From Aureococcus anophagefferens (lineage: Eukaryota > Sar > Pelagophyceae > Pelagomonadales > Pelagomonadaceae), in NCBI RefSeq assembly GCF_000186865.1, contig NW_008705564.1, positions 1,903,494 through 1,967,493 of the forward strand: a DNA stretch of 64,000 bases, read 5' to 3'. Below are positions 37,135 to 44,965 of the stretch, in pieces. How positions within the stretch are numbered: the first letter of the stretch is position 1; each line of letters starts with the position of its first letter. Made by a program: the position numbers and the translations under genes. The notes below the pieces were generated by a model. It made no database searches. It worked only from the letters and a program-made list of their open reading frames with translations, and was not told the origin of the DNA.

Positions 37135-38520
37135 ATGAGGCGCCTCCTCTTCGCGGCGGCGGCCGTCGCCGCGGATCCGTCGTGCGCGTCGCTCGACGAC
37201 GTGAGCGCGGCGCTCGCGACGCTGCCGAGCGTCGTGAAGCCGCCGCAGCGGCGATCCGAGATGACGAGCCAGCTCCGGCTGCTCACGGAGCCGCCGCTGC
37301 CCGGCCTGCGGTCGCGCTGCTTCCGCCAGCGCATGGTCTACGCGCCGCCGCCGCCCGAGTGGTGGCGCGCCGAGCCCGGTGACGCCGCCGCGGCGCGGGG
37401 CCCGCTCGCGCCGGGCGAGCGCGTCGGCTGCCTGCCCGCCGTGCTCGTCATCGGCGCCCACAAGACGGGGACCACGGACATGTACCACCGCCTCGCGACG
37501 CACCCGGACGTGCTCGTGGACGCGTCGCGGAAGGAGTCGAACTTCTGGTGCTACGCGGGCCAGGACCGGAAGAACGGCTGGTACGACTACGCCGCGGGCG
37601 CGCTCGGCCCCGTCACGCGCGCCGTCGACGAGGCCTGGCGCCGGGCCCACCCCGCCGCGGGCGCGCCGCGCGTCGCGAACACGAAGGACGGCGGCGCCTT
37701 CGAGGGCGCCGTCGCGCGCGCGGCGGCGCTCGTGGGCCTCGACGGGACGCCCGCGAACACGTACTGCCGCACCGGCGGCGCCGGCCGCCAGGTCGCGCCG
37801 AAATTCGCGCGCGCCGCGCTCGGCGCGGGCGCGCGCGTCGTCGCCATGGTCCGCGACGCGGCGGACCGCGCCTACAGCGACTACAGGTACTTCGCGTCCT
37901 TCCAGCGCGCGCGCGGCGCGCCCCGCGAGAGCAGCTGCGCGCTCCCGAGGCTCCCGGGCCTCGCGCCGCCCTTCGTCTACCGCTACGCGCCGTCGCCGGA
38001 CCACTTCGACGCCGTCGTCCGCTGGGAGGCGGCGCGCATCGACGCCTGCGCGGCGCTGGACTGGGACGACCGGAGCTGCGCGCTCTGGGTCTGCGGCGTG
38101 CTCGCGAATCCGCCGTTCGCCGCGTGCCCGCCGGGCCGCGTCCTCCTGGGCTTCTACGACGCGTTCCTCGAGCCCTGGGAGAAAGCCTTCAACTGCGGCG
38201 AGGCGCGGCTCCTGCGCGTCCGCGTCGAGGACGTCGCGCGGCGGCCGGCGGAGACGATGCGGCGCGTCGCGGCCTTCGCGGGCCTCGGCGGCGGCGCGGA
38301 GGCCTTCGCGGCGGCGAACCGCACGAGGCCCGAGGACGCCCACGACCGGGGGCTCCACCGCGGCACGCACCTCCCGCCCATGGCCAACGGCACGCGCGCC
38401 TTCCTCGACGCCTTCTACGCGAGGCACGCGGCGACGCGGCTGCCGGAGCGGCTGAGCTGCGCCGCGGCGCCGCCGCGGCGGCTCCCGACCTGGGAGAGGC
38501 CGCCCGGGGGGCTCTCCTAA
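37135..38520 (+). CDS. Secretory sulfotransferase (PAPS-dependent, carbohydrate type)
   Basis: The protein has a signal peptide (MRRLLFAAAAVAADPSCAS) and a sulfotransferase fold of about 350 residues. The 5'-phosphosulfate loop is IGAHKTGTTDMYHRL and the 3'-phosphate strand is MVRDAADRAYSDYRYF. The next conserved block is GFYDAFLEPWEK, then LLRVRVEDVARRP. The pattern resembles Golgi enzymes that sulfate glycosaminoglycan-like polysaccharides (CHST15/HS type), so cell-wall or matrix sulfation is plausible. The start at 37135 is preferred over the in-frame ATG at 37105 because it begins the signal peptide. Confidence 0.85.
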   Translation: MRRLLFAAAAVAADPSCASLDDVSAALATLPSVVKPPQRRSEMTSQLRLLTEPPLPGLRSRCFRQRMVYAPPPPEWWRAEPGDAAAARGPLAPGERVGCLPAVLVIGAHKTGTTDMYHRLATHPDVLVDASRKESNFWCYAGQDRKNGWYDYAAGALGPVTRAVDEAWRRAHPAAGAPRVANTKDGGAFEGAVARAAALVGLDGTPANTYCRTGGAGRQVAPKFARAALGAGARVVAMVRDAADRAYSDYRYFASFQRARGAPRESSCALPRLPGLAPPFVYRYAPSPDHFDAVVRWEAARIDACAALDWDDRSCALWVCGVLANPPFAACPPGRVLLGFYDAFLEPWEKAFNCGEARLLRVRVEDVARRPAETMRRVAAFAGLGGGAEAFAAANRTRPEDAHDRGLHRGTHLPPMANGTRAFLDAFYARHAATRLPERLSCAAAPPRRLPTWERPPGGLS

Positions 38521-38569
38521 TCGACCGAGCGTACGCGCCCCGGGCGGCGCCGTCGTACGCTTAGGCGCC

Positions 38570-39586
38570 TCAGACGGCGTCGGCGACGGCGCCGTCGTGG
38601 CGCTTGTGGCCCCAGGCGCCGAGGAGGACGGCCTTGAGGCGCCGGTCGTGCTGGTACAGCGCCGGCTCGAACTTGAGGAACTCGAAGCGCTTGCCCACCT
38701 TGAGGATGTCGCCGCGCTTGTGCCAGGTGAAGCGCGGGTCCGTGACGAAGACGGCCCCCCAGAGCGGCGACGCGTCCAGCGGGACGGCCGGCGCGAGGCC
38801 CGCGCCGACGCCCGGCGGCCCCGTCGCGGCCCAGCGGATGAACTCGGAGGGGTTGATGACGAAGAACGTCGCCTTCGTCAGGCCCATCTCCCAGACGAGG
38901 AACGGCAGGTGCGCCACGTAGTGGCCGAAGAACGACTCCGGCACGTCGAGGGACCCGGAGAGCAGCTCGTCGCCCTCCCTCTCGTCGACGAACTTGAAGT
39001 CGAGCGTGTCGCCGGTGCGGTCCACCTGCATGACGCTGCCCTTGTGCTTGTCGCACCCGAGCAGGTGGCGGCCGTACTCGATGGGCAGCGCCTCGTCGAG
39101 CCACAGCTTGTCGATGTACTGGCGGACGCCCGGCCTCGTGTTGATCACGTTCACGCAGTGCACGGAGCCGCACGTGATCGTCACGCCCGGCTCGTCGGCG
39201 ACGACGTAGACGACGACGAGCTCCTTGTAGGGGCCCACGGTCGTCTTCCGGTAGTTGACGACCCAGAACGTGCAGATCGCCCTGCCGGTCTTGGCGTTCG
39301 TGACGGGGTGGAAGCCGGCCGGGAGCCGCGACTTCACGGCCGCGGCGTCGGCCCAGCCGTGGATGAGGAGCGTGTCGGAGCTGTAGTTGTGGTAGGGCGT
39401 CGCGACGGTCTCCTTGAGGCCCGGCAGGTGCGCGCGGCCGCAGCTCGGGAAGCGCCGGAACATGTCGTCCTCCTTGGGAAACGCGCTCCGGACGCCCCAG
39501 CACGCCAAGAGCACGACGACGACGAGGGCGACGACGAGGATGGCCACCGTGAGGTCCAAGCCGAGGATCTCCTCGGGGACCGCCAT
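38570..39586 (-). CDS. Membrane-anchored acetoacetate-decarboxylase-like protein
   Basis: This 338-residue protein has an N-terminal membrane helix (about 10-33, VAILVVALVVVVLLACWGV). Its fold is suggested by LPAGFHPVTN, TFWVVNYRKTTVGPYKELVV, and DEALPIEYGRHLLGCDKHKG, the pattern of the acetoacetate decarboxylase-like superfamily. The catalytic Schiff-base Lys of true decarboxylases cannot be assigned with confidence, so the activity may differ. It shares a 75-bp divergent promoter with the PhyH gene. Confidence 0.6.
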   Translation of the reverse strand: MAVPEEILGLDLTVAILVVALVVVVLLACWGVRSAFPKEDDMFRRFPSCGRAHLPGLKETVATPYHNYSSDTLLIHGWADAAAVKSRLPAGFHPVTNAKTGRAICTFWVVNYRKTTVGPYKELVVVYVVADEPGVTITCGSVHCVNVINTRPGVRQYIDKLWLDEALPIEYGRHLLGCDKHKGSVMQVDRTGDTLDFKFVDEREGDELLSGSLDVPESFFGHYVAHLPFLVWEMGLTKATFFVINPSEFIRWAATGPPGVGAGLAPAVPLDASPLWGAVFVTDPRFTWHKRGDILKVGKRFEFLKFEPALYQHDRRLKAVLLGAWGHKRHDGAVADAV

Positions 39587-39661
39587 GGCCGCGCGACGTC
39601 GGGCTGCCCCAGAAAAAAAAATCTAAACGAATCACTGCAACTTTCCAACTTGAAGGGCGCA

Positions 39662-40495
39662 ATGGCTCATCGCATCCTCTGCGCGGCGCCAGCCGCAGCG
39701 CTCTGCGCGTTGCTGCCCAGCAGGCCAGCGACGCGCTGCGAAGCGCGCTGCGATGCAGCAGCAGCGACCGACGACCTGCGGCGCGACGGCTTCGTCGTGG
39801 TCCGCGGCGCGCTGCCGCCCGCGCTCTGCGCGCGCGTGCGCGCGGACCTCGTGGCGGAGTACGGGTCCGCGCTCGCCGGCGGCGAGGCCGGCCGCCTGAC
39901 GCTGCCGCTGCCCCTCGACCACGCGGCGATGGCCGCGGTCCGGCGGCTCGTGGGGACCCACGCGGCGCTCTTCGTCGACGTCTTCGGCGCGGACGGGAGC
40001 CTGCGCACGCTGCAGGCCATCGTCGCGCTGCCCGGCGCCGCGCGCCAGCACATCCACGCGGACATCGACGCCGTCCCCGGCCTCTTCTACGGCAACGGCT
40101 TCGTCGCGCTGCAGGACGTTACTTCGGACATGGGGCCGACGCTCTTCTACCCCGGCACGCACACGGCGGCCTTCCACGCCGCGCGGGCCGCGCACACGGG
40201 GCGGCCCGCGACGATGTGCGAGGCGACGCGCGCGCCGCCCGGCGACCCGCTCGCGGACCTCGCGCCCGCGGCGATGGTGCTGCGCGCCGGCGACCTCGTC
40301 CTCTTCGACGCCTGCGCGCACCACCAGGGCACGGAGAACGCGTCGCGCGAGCAGCGCGTGCTGCTCCAGTTCTCCTTCCTCGCGGGCGGCGCCGACGCGC
40401 GGCGGCTCCCGGGCAACATCCGCTTCATGGCGTCGCCCGACGTCGCCGCGGGCGCCGTCCGCGTGCGCGACCTCCTTCCGGTGCGAGGGCGTTAA
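39662..40495 (+). CDS. Phytanoyl-CoA dioxygenase (PhyH) family protein
   Basis: This 277-residue protein has a putative signal peptide (residues 1-25) and a double-stranded beta-helix. The Fe(II) ligands fit H-x-D in QHIHADIDAV and the distal His in DACAHHQGTEN; the 2-oxoglutarate-binding Arg is likely in REQRVLLQFSF. The DLRRDGFVVVRGALPPALC start is typical for PhyH proteins. Substrates in this family range from fatty acyl-CoA to small metabolites, so none is assigned. It is transcribed in the same direction as the next gene, 295 bp away. Confidence 0.83.
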   Translation: MAHRILCAAPAAALCALLPSRPATRCEARCDAAAATDDLRRDGFVVVRGALPPALCARVRADLVAEYGSALAGGEAGRLTLPLPLDHAAMAAVRRLVGTHAALFVDVFGADGSLRTLQAIVALPGAARQHIHADIDAVPGLFYGNGFVALQDVTSDMGPTLFYPGTHTAAFHAARAAHTGRPATMCEATRAPPGDPLADLAPAAMVLRAGDLVLFDACAHHQGTENASREQRVLLQFSFLAGGADARRLPGNIRFMASPDVAAGAVRVRDLLPVRGR

Positions 40496-40790
40496 TCGCG
40501 TTGGTTTTGGCGTGGGGTTCTTCGTGACCTTCGTCGCGGCGCACGCGGATCTTGGGTTTGTGGTTGTCCCAAGGGCGAGGTGCGCCGGGCGATGAGGCGT
40601 GGGATGCCATAGGCCTCTGTGGCAAAAAAAAACGTCCGGGAGTGGAAGGAGAGCGCGAGTCGTCCACTGTTTCGGCCTGCGGCCGTCGTCTCTATCGTCC
40701 ACGAGCGGCCAGCGGTCGCTCCGGTTCGCGCCAGTCCGCCCGCAAAAGCCGTCGCCCCACCAAGCATTCACAAGTAGCCAAAAAAATCCG

Positions 40791-42076
40791 ATGACCTTTC
40801 GCCGCCTGTTGTGCGGCGCACGATGCGCTTTGGCCGGCGGCGGCGCGTCGTTCGTTTCCTGCGACGCCCCGGACAAGGGACAACCGCGCCTCTTCTCGCG
40901 CCAAAAGCAGATGCCCTGCCCGCGCTACAGCACGCCGCTCGGCCGCCGCTACGTCGGGACGAGCGCCGCGCGGAGCAAGCGCGCGACGATGCTGATGAGC
41001 GACGCCGAGGTGTCGGCGACGGCGCGCATCATCAACAACTTCGTCGATCTGGACTACTACGACGAGGACGAGGAGCAGGAGATCTTCGAGTCCGGCGCGG
41101 CGCCGTCGAGATTTTCGCGCGACTCGCGAAACCGCCCGTCGAGCTTTTCGCGCGACCCGCGAAATCGCCCGTAGATATTTTCGCGCAACCCGCGAAAACG
41201 CCCGTAAATCCCCGCAGGTTCAGCGTGAGCCGCCTCGTGGAGGACCTGGCCGCGTCGCTGCCGAACGAGACGATCAACCTCGTGCACAGCGAGAGCGCGC
41301 TGCCGGAGGCCGACGCCGCGGCGTTCGAAAAGCGCATGTTCGACTGGCTCCTCGAGCGCGCGGACCTGCCCTACCTCGACGCCGCGGACCAGCGCTGCGT
41401 CATCCATTCCCTGCTGGTGCTCCTCATGCGGTCCATGCGCAAGCGCAAGAGCGCCGTGGGCGCTCTATCCGACCTCGAGACGCACCACCTCGTGCTCGAC
41501 GTCTTCGTGAAGAGCACGATCGACATCTTCAACGACCCCGCGCAGCGCCGGCAATTAGCGGAGCGCATCGAGGCCTACGTGTCGGCCATTCCCTTTTTTC
41601 CCACGCCGGTCCTCGCGCACGTCATCGACTTCTTCTGCGGCCACGCGAGCGCCGTCATCACGCCCGTGCTCGTCGAGACCTACGACGAGCACCTGCGCCA
41701 CAGCGACGCCTACGCGGAGATGGCGCTCCGGAGCGCCGGCGAGGTCGCCGCGGACGCGAAGCCCTTCGAAGCGCGGCTCCGCGCGAACCTCGCCCGGGCG
41801 CTCGCGAAGGAAACCGGCCGCTCGAGGGTCGCCGCGCTCGGGATGAACTTCATACCCGAACCCCACTTCTTCATCGACCCTTTCCTCGAGAGCATCAACA
41901 CGGAGAAGCTCGAGGACGTCATGCGCTCGCTCGTGCTCGACGACGCGCTCCAGCGGGAGCTCGTCCACCGGCCGCTCCGGGTTCCGGACGAGGCCGACGG
42001 CCGCGCCGCGGCGTCCGTCGCCACCGCCGCCGCCGCCGCGGGCGCGGCGAAGCTGCGGCGGAAACGACGGCGCTAA
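40791..42076 (+). CDS. Unknown helical protein with internal 33-bp repeat or repeat intron
   Basis: Two readings are possible. In one, exons are 40791-41101 and 41218-42076 (389 residues) with a 116-bp GC-AG intron. In the other, the 33-bp repeats are coding and one base is missing near 41104. The N-terminus is possibly a mitochondrial presequence (MTFRRLLCGARCALAG), although MLMSDAEVSATARIINNFV looks like the start of the conserved part. The C-terminal domain (RRFSVSRLVEDLAASLPNET through VLAHVIDFFCGHASAVITPV) is helical and folded in appearance but not recognised. It is convergent with the PH gene (103 bp). Confidence 0.6.
41102..41200. repeat. 33-bp tandem repeat with a hairpin in each unit
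   Basis: Three 33-bp units each contain TTTCGCG, a 5-nt loop and CGCGAAA (stems at 41113-41119/41125-41131, 41146-41152/41158-41164 and 41179-41185/41191-41197). In one frame they encode an 11-residue repeat, VEIFARLAKPP, VELFARPAKSP, VDIFAQPAKTP. Confidence 0.9.
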
Positions 42077-42179
42077 GGCTCGCCGCGCCGAACCTCTCGC
42101 GCGCTCCTTTGCCGCGCGGGCGGCGAGAACACGTTGAATTTACATAAGGGGGGCGGGGGGGCCGCTGGCCGTCGCGCGC

Positions 42180-42557
42180 CTAGGGGTTGGGCCCGCGCAT
42201 GCGCTTCTCGATGATGGCGACCCAGGCGGCGGCGTCGTCGGCGCTGTCCGCGCGGAACGGGTAGTCCGTGGCACCGCACGTCATGACGAAGCAGCTGCCG
42301 TCGCTCTTGTCGCCGGACGTGAGCTCGACCTTGGTGATCTTCGACACCTTGATGGCGTTCTTGAGCTTCGTGCGGTCCTCGGCCTTGTAGGACGCGAGCA
42401 CGTCCTCGCGCAGCTCGAACCAGCGCTTCACCCACTTGCCCGAAGAGTCGACGCGCCAGAGCGTGCCCTCCTTCGTCGCCACCTCGACGACCGTCGCGGC
42501 GTCGCCGAAGAGGTCGCGGCTGCCCAGGGCCGACATGACCTTCTTCAAAAAGTCCAT
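42180..42557 (-). CDS. Small PH-domain protein
   Basis: This 125-residue protein is almost entirely one pleckstrin-homology domain. The first strands read KEGTLWRVD and GKWVKRWFELREDVLASYK, and the C-terminal helix carries the invariant Trp (DDAAAWVAIIEKRMRG). PH domains bind phosphoinositides or proteins at membranes; the Lys/Arg content of the first loop permits lipid binding. It lies between the unknown 40.8-kb gene (convergent) and a RhoGAP on the same strand. Confidence 0.85.
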   Translation of the reverse strand: MDFLKKVMSALGSRDLFGDAATVVEVATKEGTLWRVDSSGKWVKRWFELREDVLASYKAEDRTKLKNAIKVSKITKVELTSGDKSDGSCFVMTCGATDYPFRADSADDAAAWVAIIEKRMRGPNP

Positions 42558-42698
42558 GGCGTCGGCGCGGATTCGCTCGGCGGCGGCGGCGGCGGCGCGC
42601 GAGGTGGTGCTGGAGAAATCGAGGGTCGCTCATTCGCTCGGACACCTGGCGCGTCGGGGGACGCGTTCGCGTGGCGCCCCGCCTGGACACGCCGCAAG

Positions 42699-43921
42699 CT
42701 AAAAGTAGGTCGTATGATTCAGCGGGTCGGGGTGGAGGTGGGCCTCGTCCAAGTCGATGTCGATGTGGAGGTCCGAGAGGGACGCCGCGGCCGGGTGCCG
42801 CGGCGCGGGCGCGGGCGCGGCACCCGCGCGCCGCGCGCCGACGCGGTCCACGCGCCAGCCGCCGGCCCGGCCCGCCGCCGCGGCGCTCCGCGCCGCGTCG
42901 ACGTCGCGGAAGAGGACGACGCCGTCGTCGCCGTTGAAGCCGAGCTTCTGGACGGAGCCGAAGGTCGCGAGCGCGGCGCGCAGGTCCGACTCGCGCGCGG
43001 CGGCGTCGCCCCACGGTGCCCCGGTCCAGGACACGCGGACGCTGCGCTCCTTCGCCGGCGGCCGCGGGCGGCTCGACCTGGCCTTGGCCGCCGGCGCGGG
43101 CGCGACGGACCGGAGGAGCCGCTCCGTCGCGACGGCGTCCGCTTTCGCGTCGGCCGCCAGTTTCGCGAGCGCGTCCGGCGACGCGGCCGCGGGGCCGCCC
43201 TCGCCGCCCCGCAGGAGCGTCGGCGCGACGGCGACGGCGACGGCGGCCCAGCTCATGCGGTTCAGGCGCGACCGCTTCACGACCTTCGCGAAGTGCGCGG
43301 CGAGGCGCCCGAGGAGCTGGCGGTTGATCGGCGGCAGCTCCGCGACGAGCGCGCGCACGGCCGCGCGCTGCGCCTCGGCGTTGGACGGCGCGCCCGCCGG
43401 CGCCGTGCCGCGCCTGCGAACGCCGGCCGTCGCGGCGCGCGCGGGCTCCGTCGGACGCGGGCGGGCCTCGCGCGGCGGCGACGATCGCGGCGCGCCGCGT
43501 GTAGGTGCTCAGGGGCTGGTGCGACCGCAGGACGACCTTGATGGCGCCCGTGATGGCGTGCGCGTCGTCCTCCTCGATGGCGCGCTCCACCGCGCGCGCG
43601 GCCACGTCCTGCGGGCGGCGCGCGTCCCTTCGCGCTCGCGCGGTGTCGGGGCGGGCGCGGGCGCCGCGCGGGCGGGCCCATGAGGTGCGCGTGGAGCGCG
43701 GCGATGCGCGTCGACGAGCCGCTCTCGCGCCAGAGGCCCTCGGAGCACATGGCGCGCTCGTCGGCCTCCATGTGCTCCAGGGCCGTGCGCACGGCCTCGG
43801 CGGCCCGCGAGCCGATGGTCGGCAGCCAGCCCGCCTCGTGGCCGTCGCTCGCCTTCGTCTCGGCGGCGCCGGCGCGACTCGGCGCGTCGTCCTTCGGCTT
43901 GCGCCGCCACCAGCCGCTCAT
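42699..43921 (-). CDS. RhoGAP protein with C-terminal RRM-like domain
   Basis: Exons (descending) are 43921-43670, 43608-43472 and 43413-42699, 367 residues with exact phases; both short introns (61 and 58 bp) need GC donors. The RhoGAP domain shows the Arg finger in SEGLWRESGSSTRI, then HAITGAIKVVLRSHQPLS and NRMSWAAVAVAVAPTLL. RhoGAPs switch off Rho-family GTPases. The C-terminal part (SVRVSWTGAPW, LRAALATFGSVQKLGF, GVVLFRDVDAARSA) resembles an RRM fold of the DNAJC17 kind. The intron boundaries were placed to reconstruct the GAP fold and need transcript support. Confidence 0.75.
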
Positions 43922-44030
43922 CGCCGCTGGATCCTGCCTTTAGGCAGTGCCCATCACGTTGGGGCAGCAGGGGCAAGCAGAGCGAAACATGGGAAACATC
44001 GGCATTTTGAACCATCATCGCATGGTCTTG

Positions 44031-44114
44031 CCATCGAAAGCTCTTGCTGCCAACTAGGGCGCTTTGCTTTGGCCATCGAGAGCTCTTGCTGCCAACTAGG
44101 GCGCTTTGCTTTGG
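44031..44114. repeat. 42-bp direct tandem duplication upstream of an SDR gene
   Basis: Two nearly identical 42-bp copies (44031-44072 and 44073-44114) each contain CTCTTGCTGCCAACTAGGGC. They lie 17-100 bp upstream of the SDR start in the 209-bp divergent spacer shared with the RhoGAP gene, so they may duplicate a promoter or UTR element. Confidence 0.85.
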
Positions 44115-44130
44115 CACACAAGCCCTATCA

Positions 44131-44922
44131 ATGCCCGGCGTGCTCCTCGCCATGCTCCGACGTGCATTCAGCAGCGGCGCTGCGCCGTTGCGCCTCGCGG
44201 GCAAAGGTGCGATCGTCACGGGCGGCGGCTCGGGCATTGGACGCGGCATCGCGCTGGCGTTTGCTGCCGAGGGTGCCAGCGTCGTGGTGACCGGTCGGCG
44301 CGCGCAGAACCTCCAAGAGACCGCGGCGCTCGCGGCGGAACTCCCCGGCACGATCAGAGCCGTCGAGGCCGACGCGACGGACCGCGACCAGAGCCCGCTC
44401 GTCGCGCGGACGCTGGAGACGCAGACCATCGACATCCTCGTGAACAACGCGGGCTTCAACGTGCGCGGCCGCGCCATGGACCGCATCACCGTCGACGACT
44501 GGCACGCGCTCGTCGACACGAACCTCAACGGCGCCTTCCACCTGGTGCACGCGGTCCTCCCGCACATGCGCGCGCGCGAGGACGGGCTCATCATCAACGT
44601 GTCGTCCATCGCGGGCAGGCGCGCGCTGACGCTCTCCGGCGCGGCCTACTGCGCGGCGAAGCGCGGCGTGAACGCGCTCGGCGAGATGATCAACCTCGAG
44701 GAGCACAAGCGCGGCATCCGCTGCACGAACATCTGTCCCGGCGAGGTCGTCACGGAGATCTTGGACAAACGGGACGCCCCGCCGTCCGAGGCGCAGCGCG
44801 CGCGCATGTTACAGCCCGAGGACGTCGCGGCCGCCGCCCTCTTTATCGCGTGCCTGCCTCCGCGCGCGCACGTCACGGAGCTCACGATCACGGGGAAGAC
44901 GACGCTGCCCGAGAGCCTCTAG
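44131..44922 (+). CDS. Short-chain dehydrogenase/reductase, possibly mitochondrial
   Basis: This 263-residue classical SDR carries the cofactor motif TGGGSGIGRG, NNAG (DILVNNAGFNVRG), the catalytic Ser (INVSSIAGRR) and Y-x-x-x-K (YCAAK). The Arg pair after the second strand (VVVTGRRAQN) favours NADP(H). The N-terminus MLRRAFSSGAAPLRL resembles a mitochondrial presequence; the start could be 44131 or the ATG at 44152. It resembles 3-oxoacyl-ACP reductase-like and clavulanate-dehydrogenase-like SDRs, but no substrate can be set. It is convergent with the channel-like gene (43 bp). Confidence 0.88.
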   Translation: MPGVLLAMLRRAFSSGAAPLRLAGKGAIVTGGGSGIGRGIALAFAAEGASVVVTGRRAQNLQETAALAAELPGTIRAVEADATDRDQSPLVARTLETQTIDILVNNAGFNVRGRAMDRITVDDWHALVDTNLNGAFHLVHAVLPHMRAREDGLIINVSSIAGRRALTLSGAAYCAAKRGVNALGEMINLEEHKRGIRCTNICPGEVVTEILDKRDAPPSEAQRARMLQPEDVAAAALFIACLPPRAHVTELTITGKTTLPESL

Positions 44923-44965
44923 GTCGGCTTACACAACAACGTTAACAGCGGGCGCGGCGGGGCGC

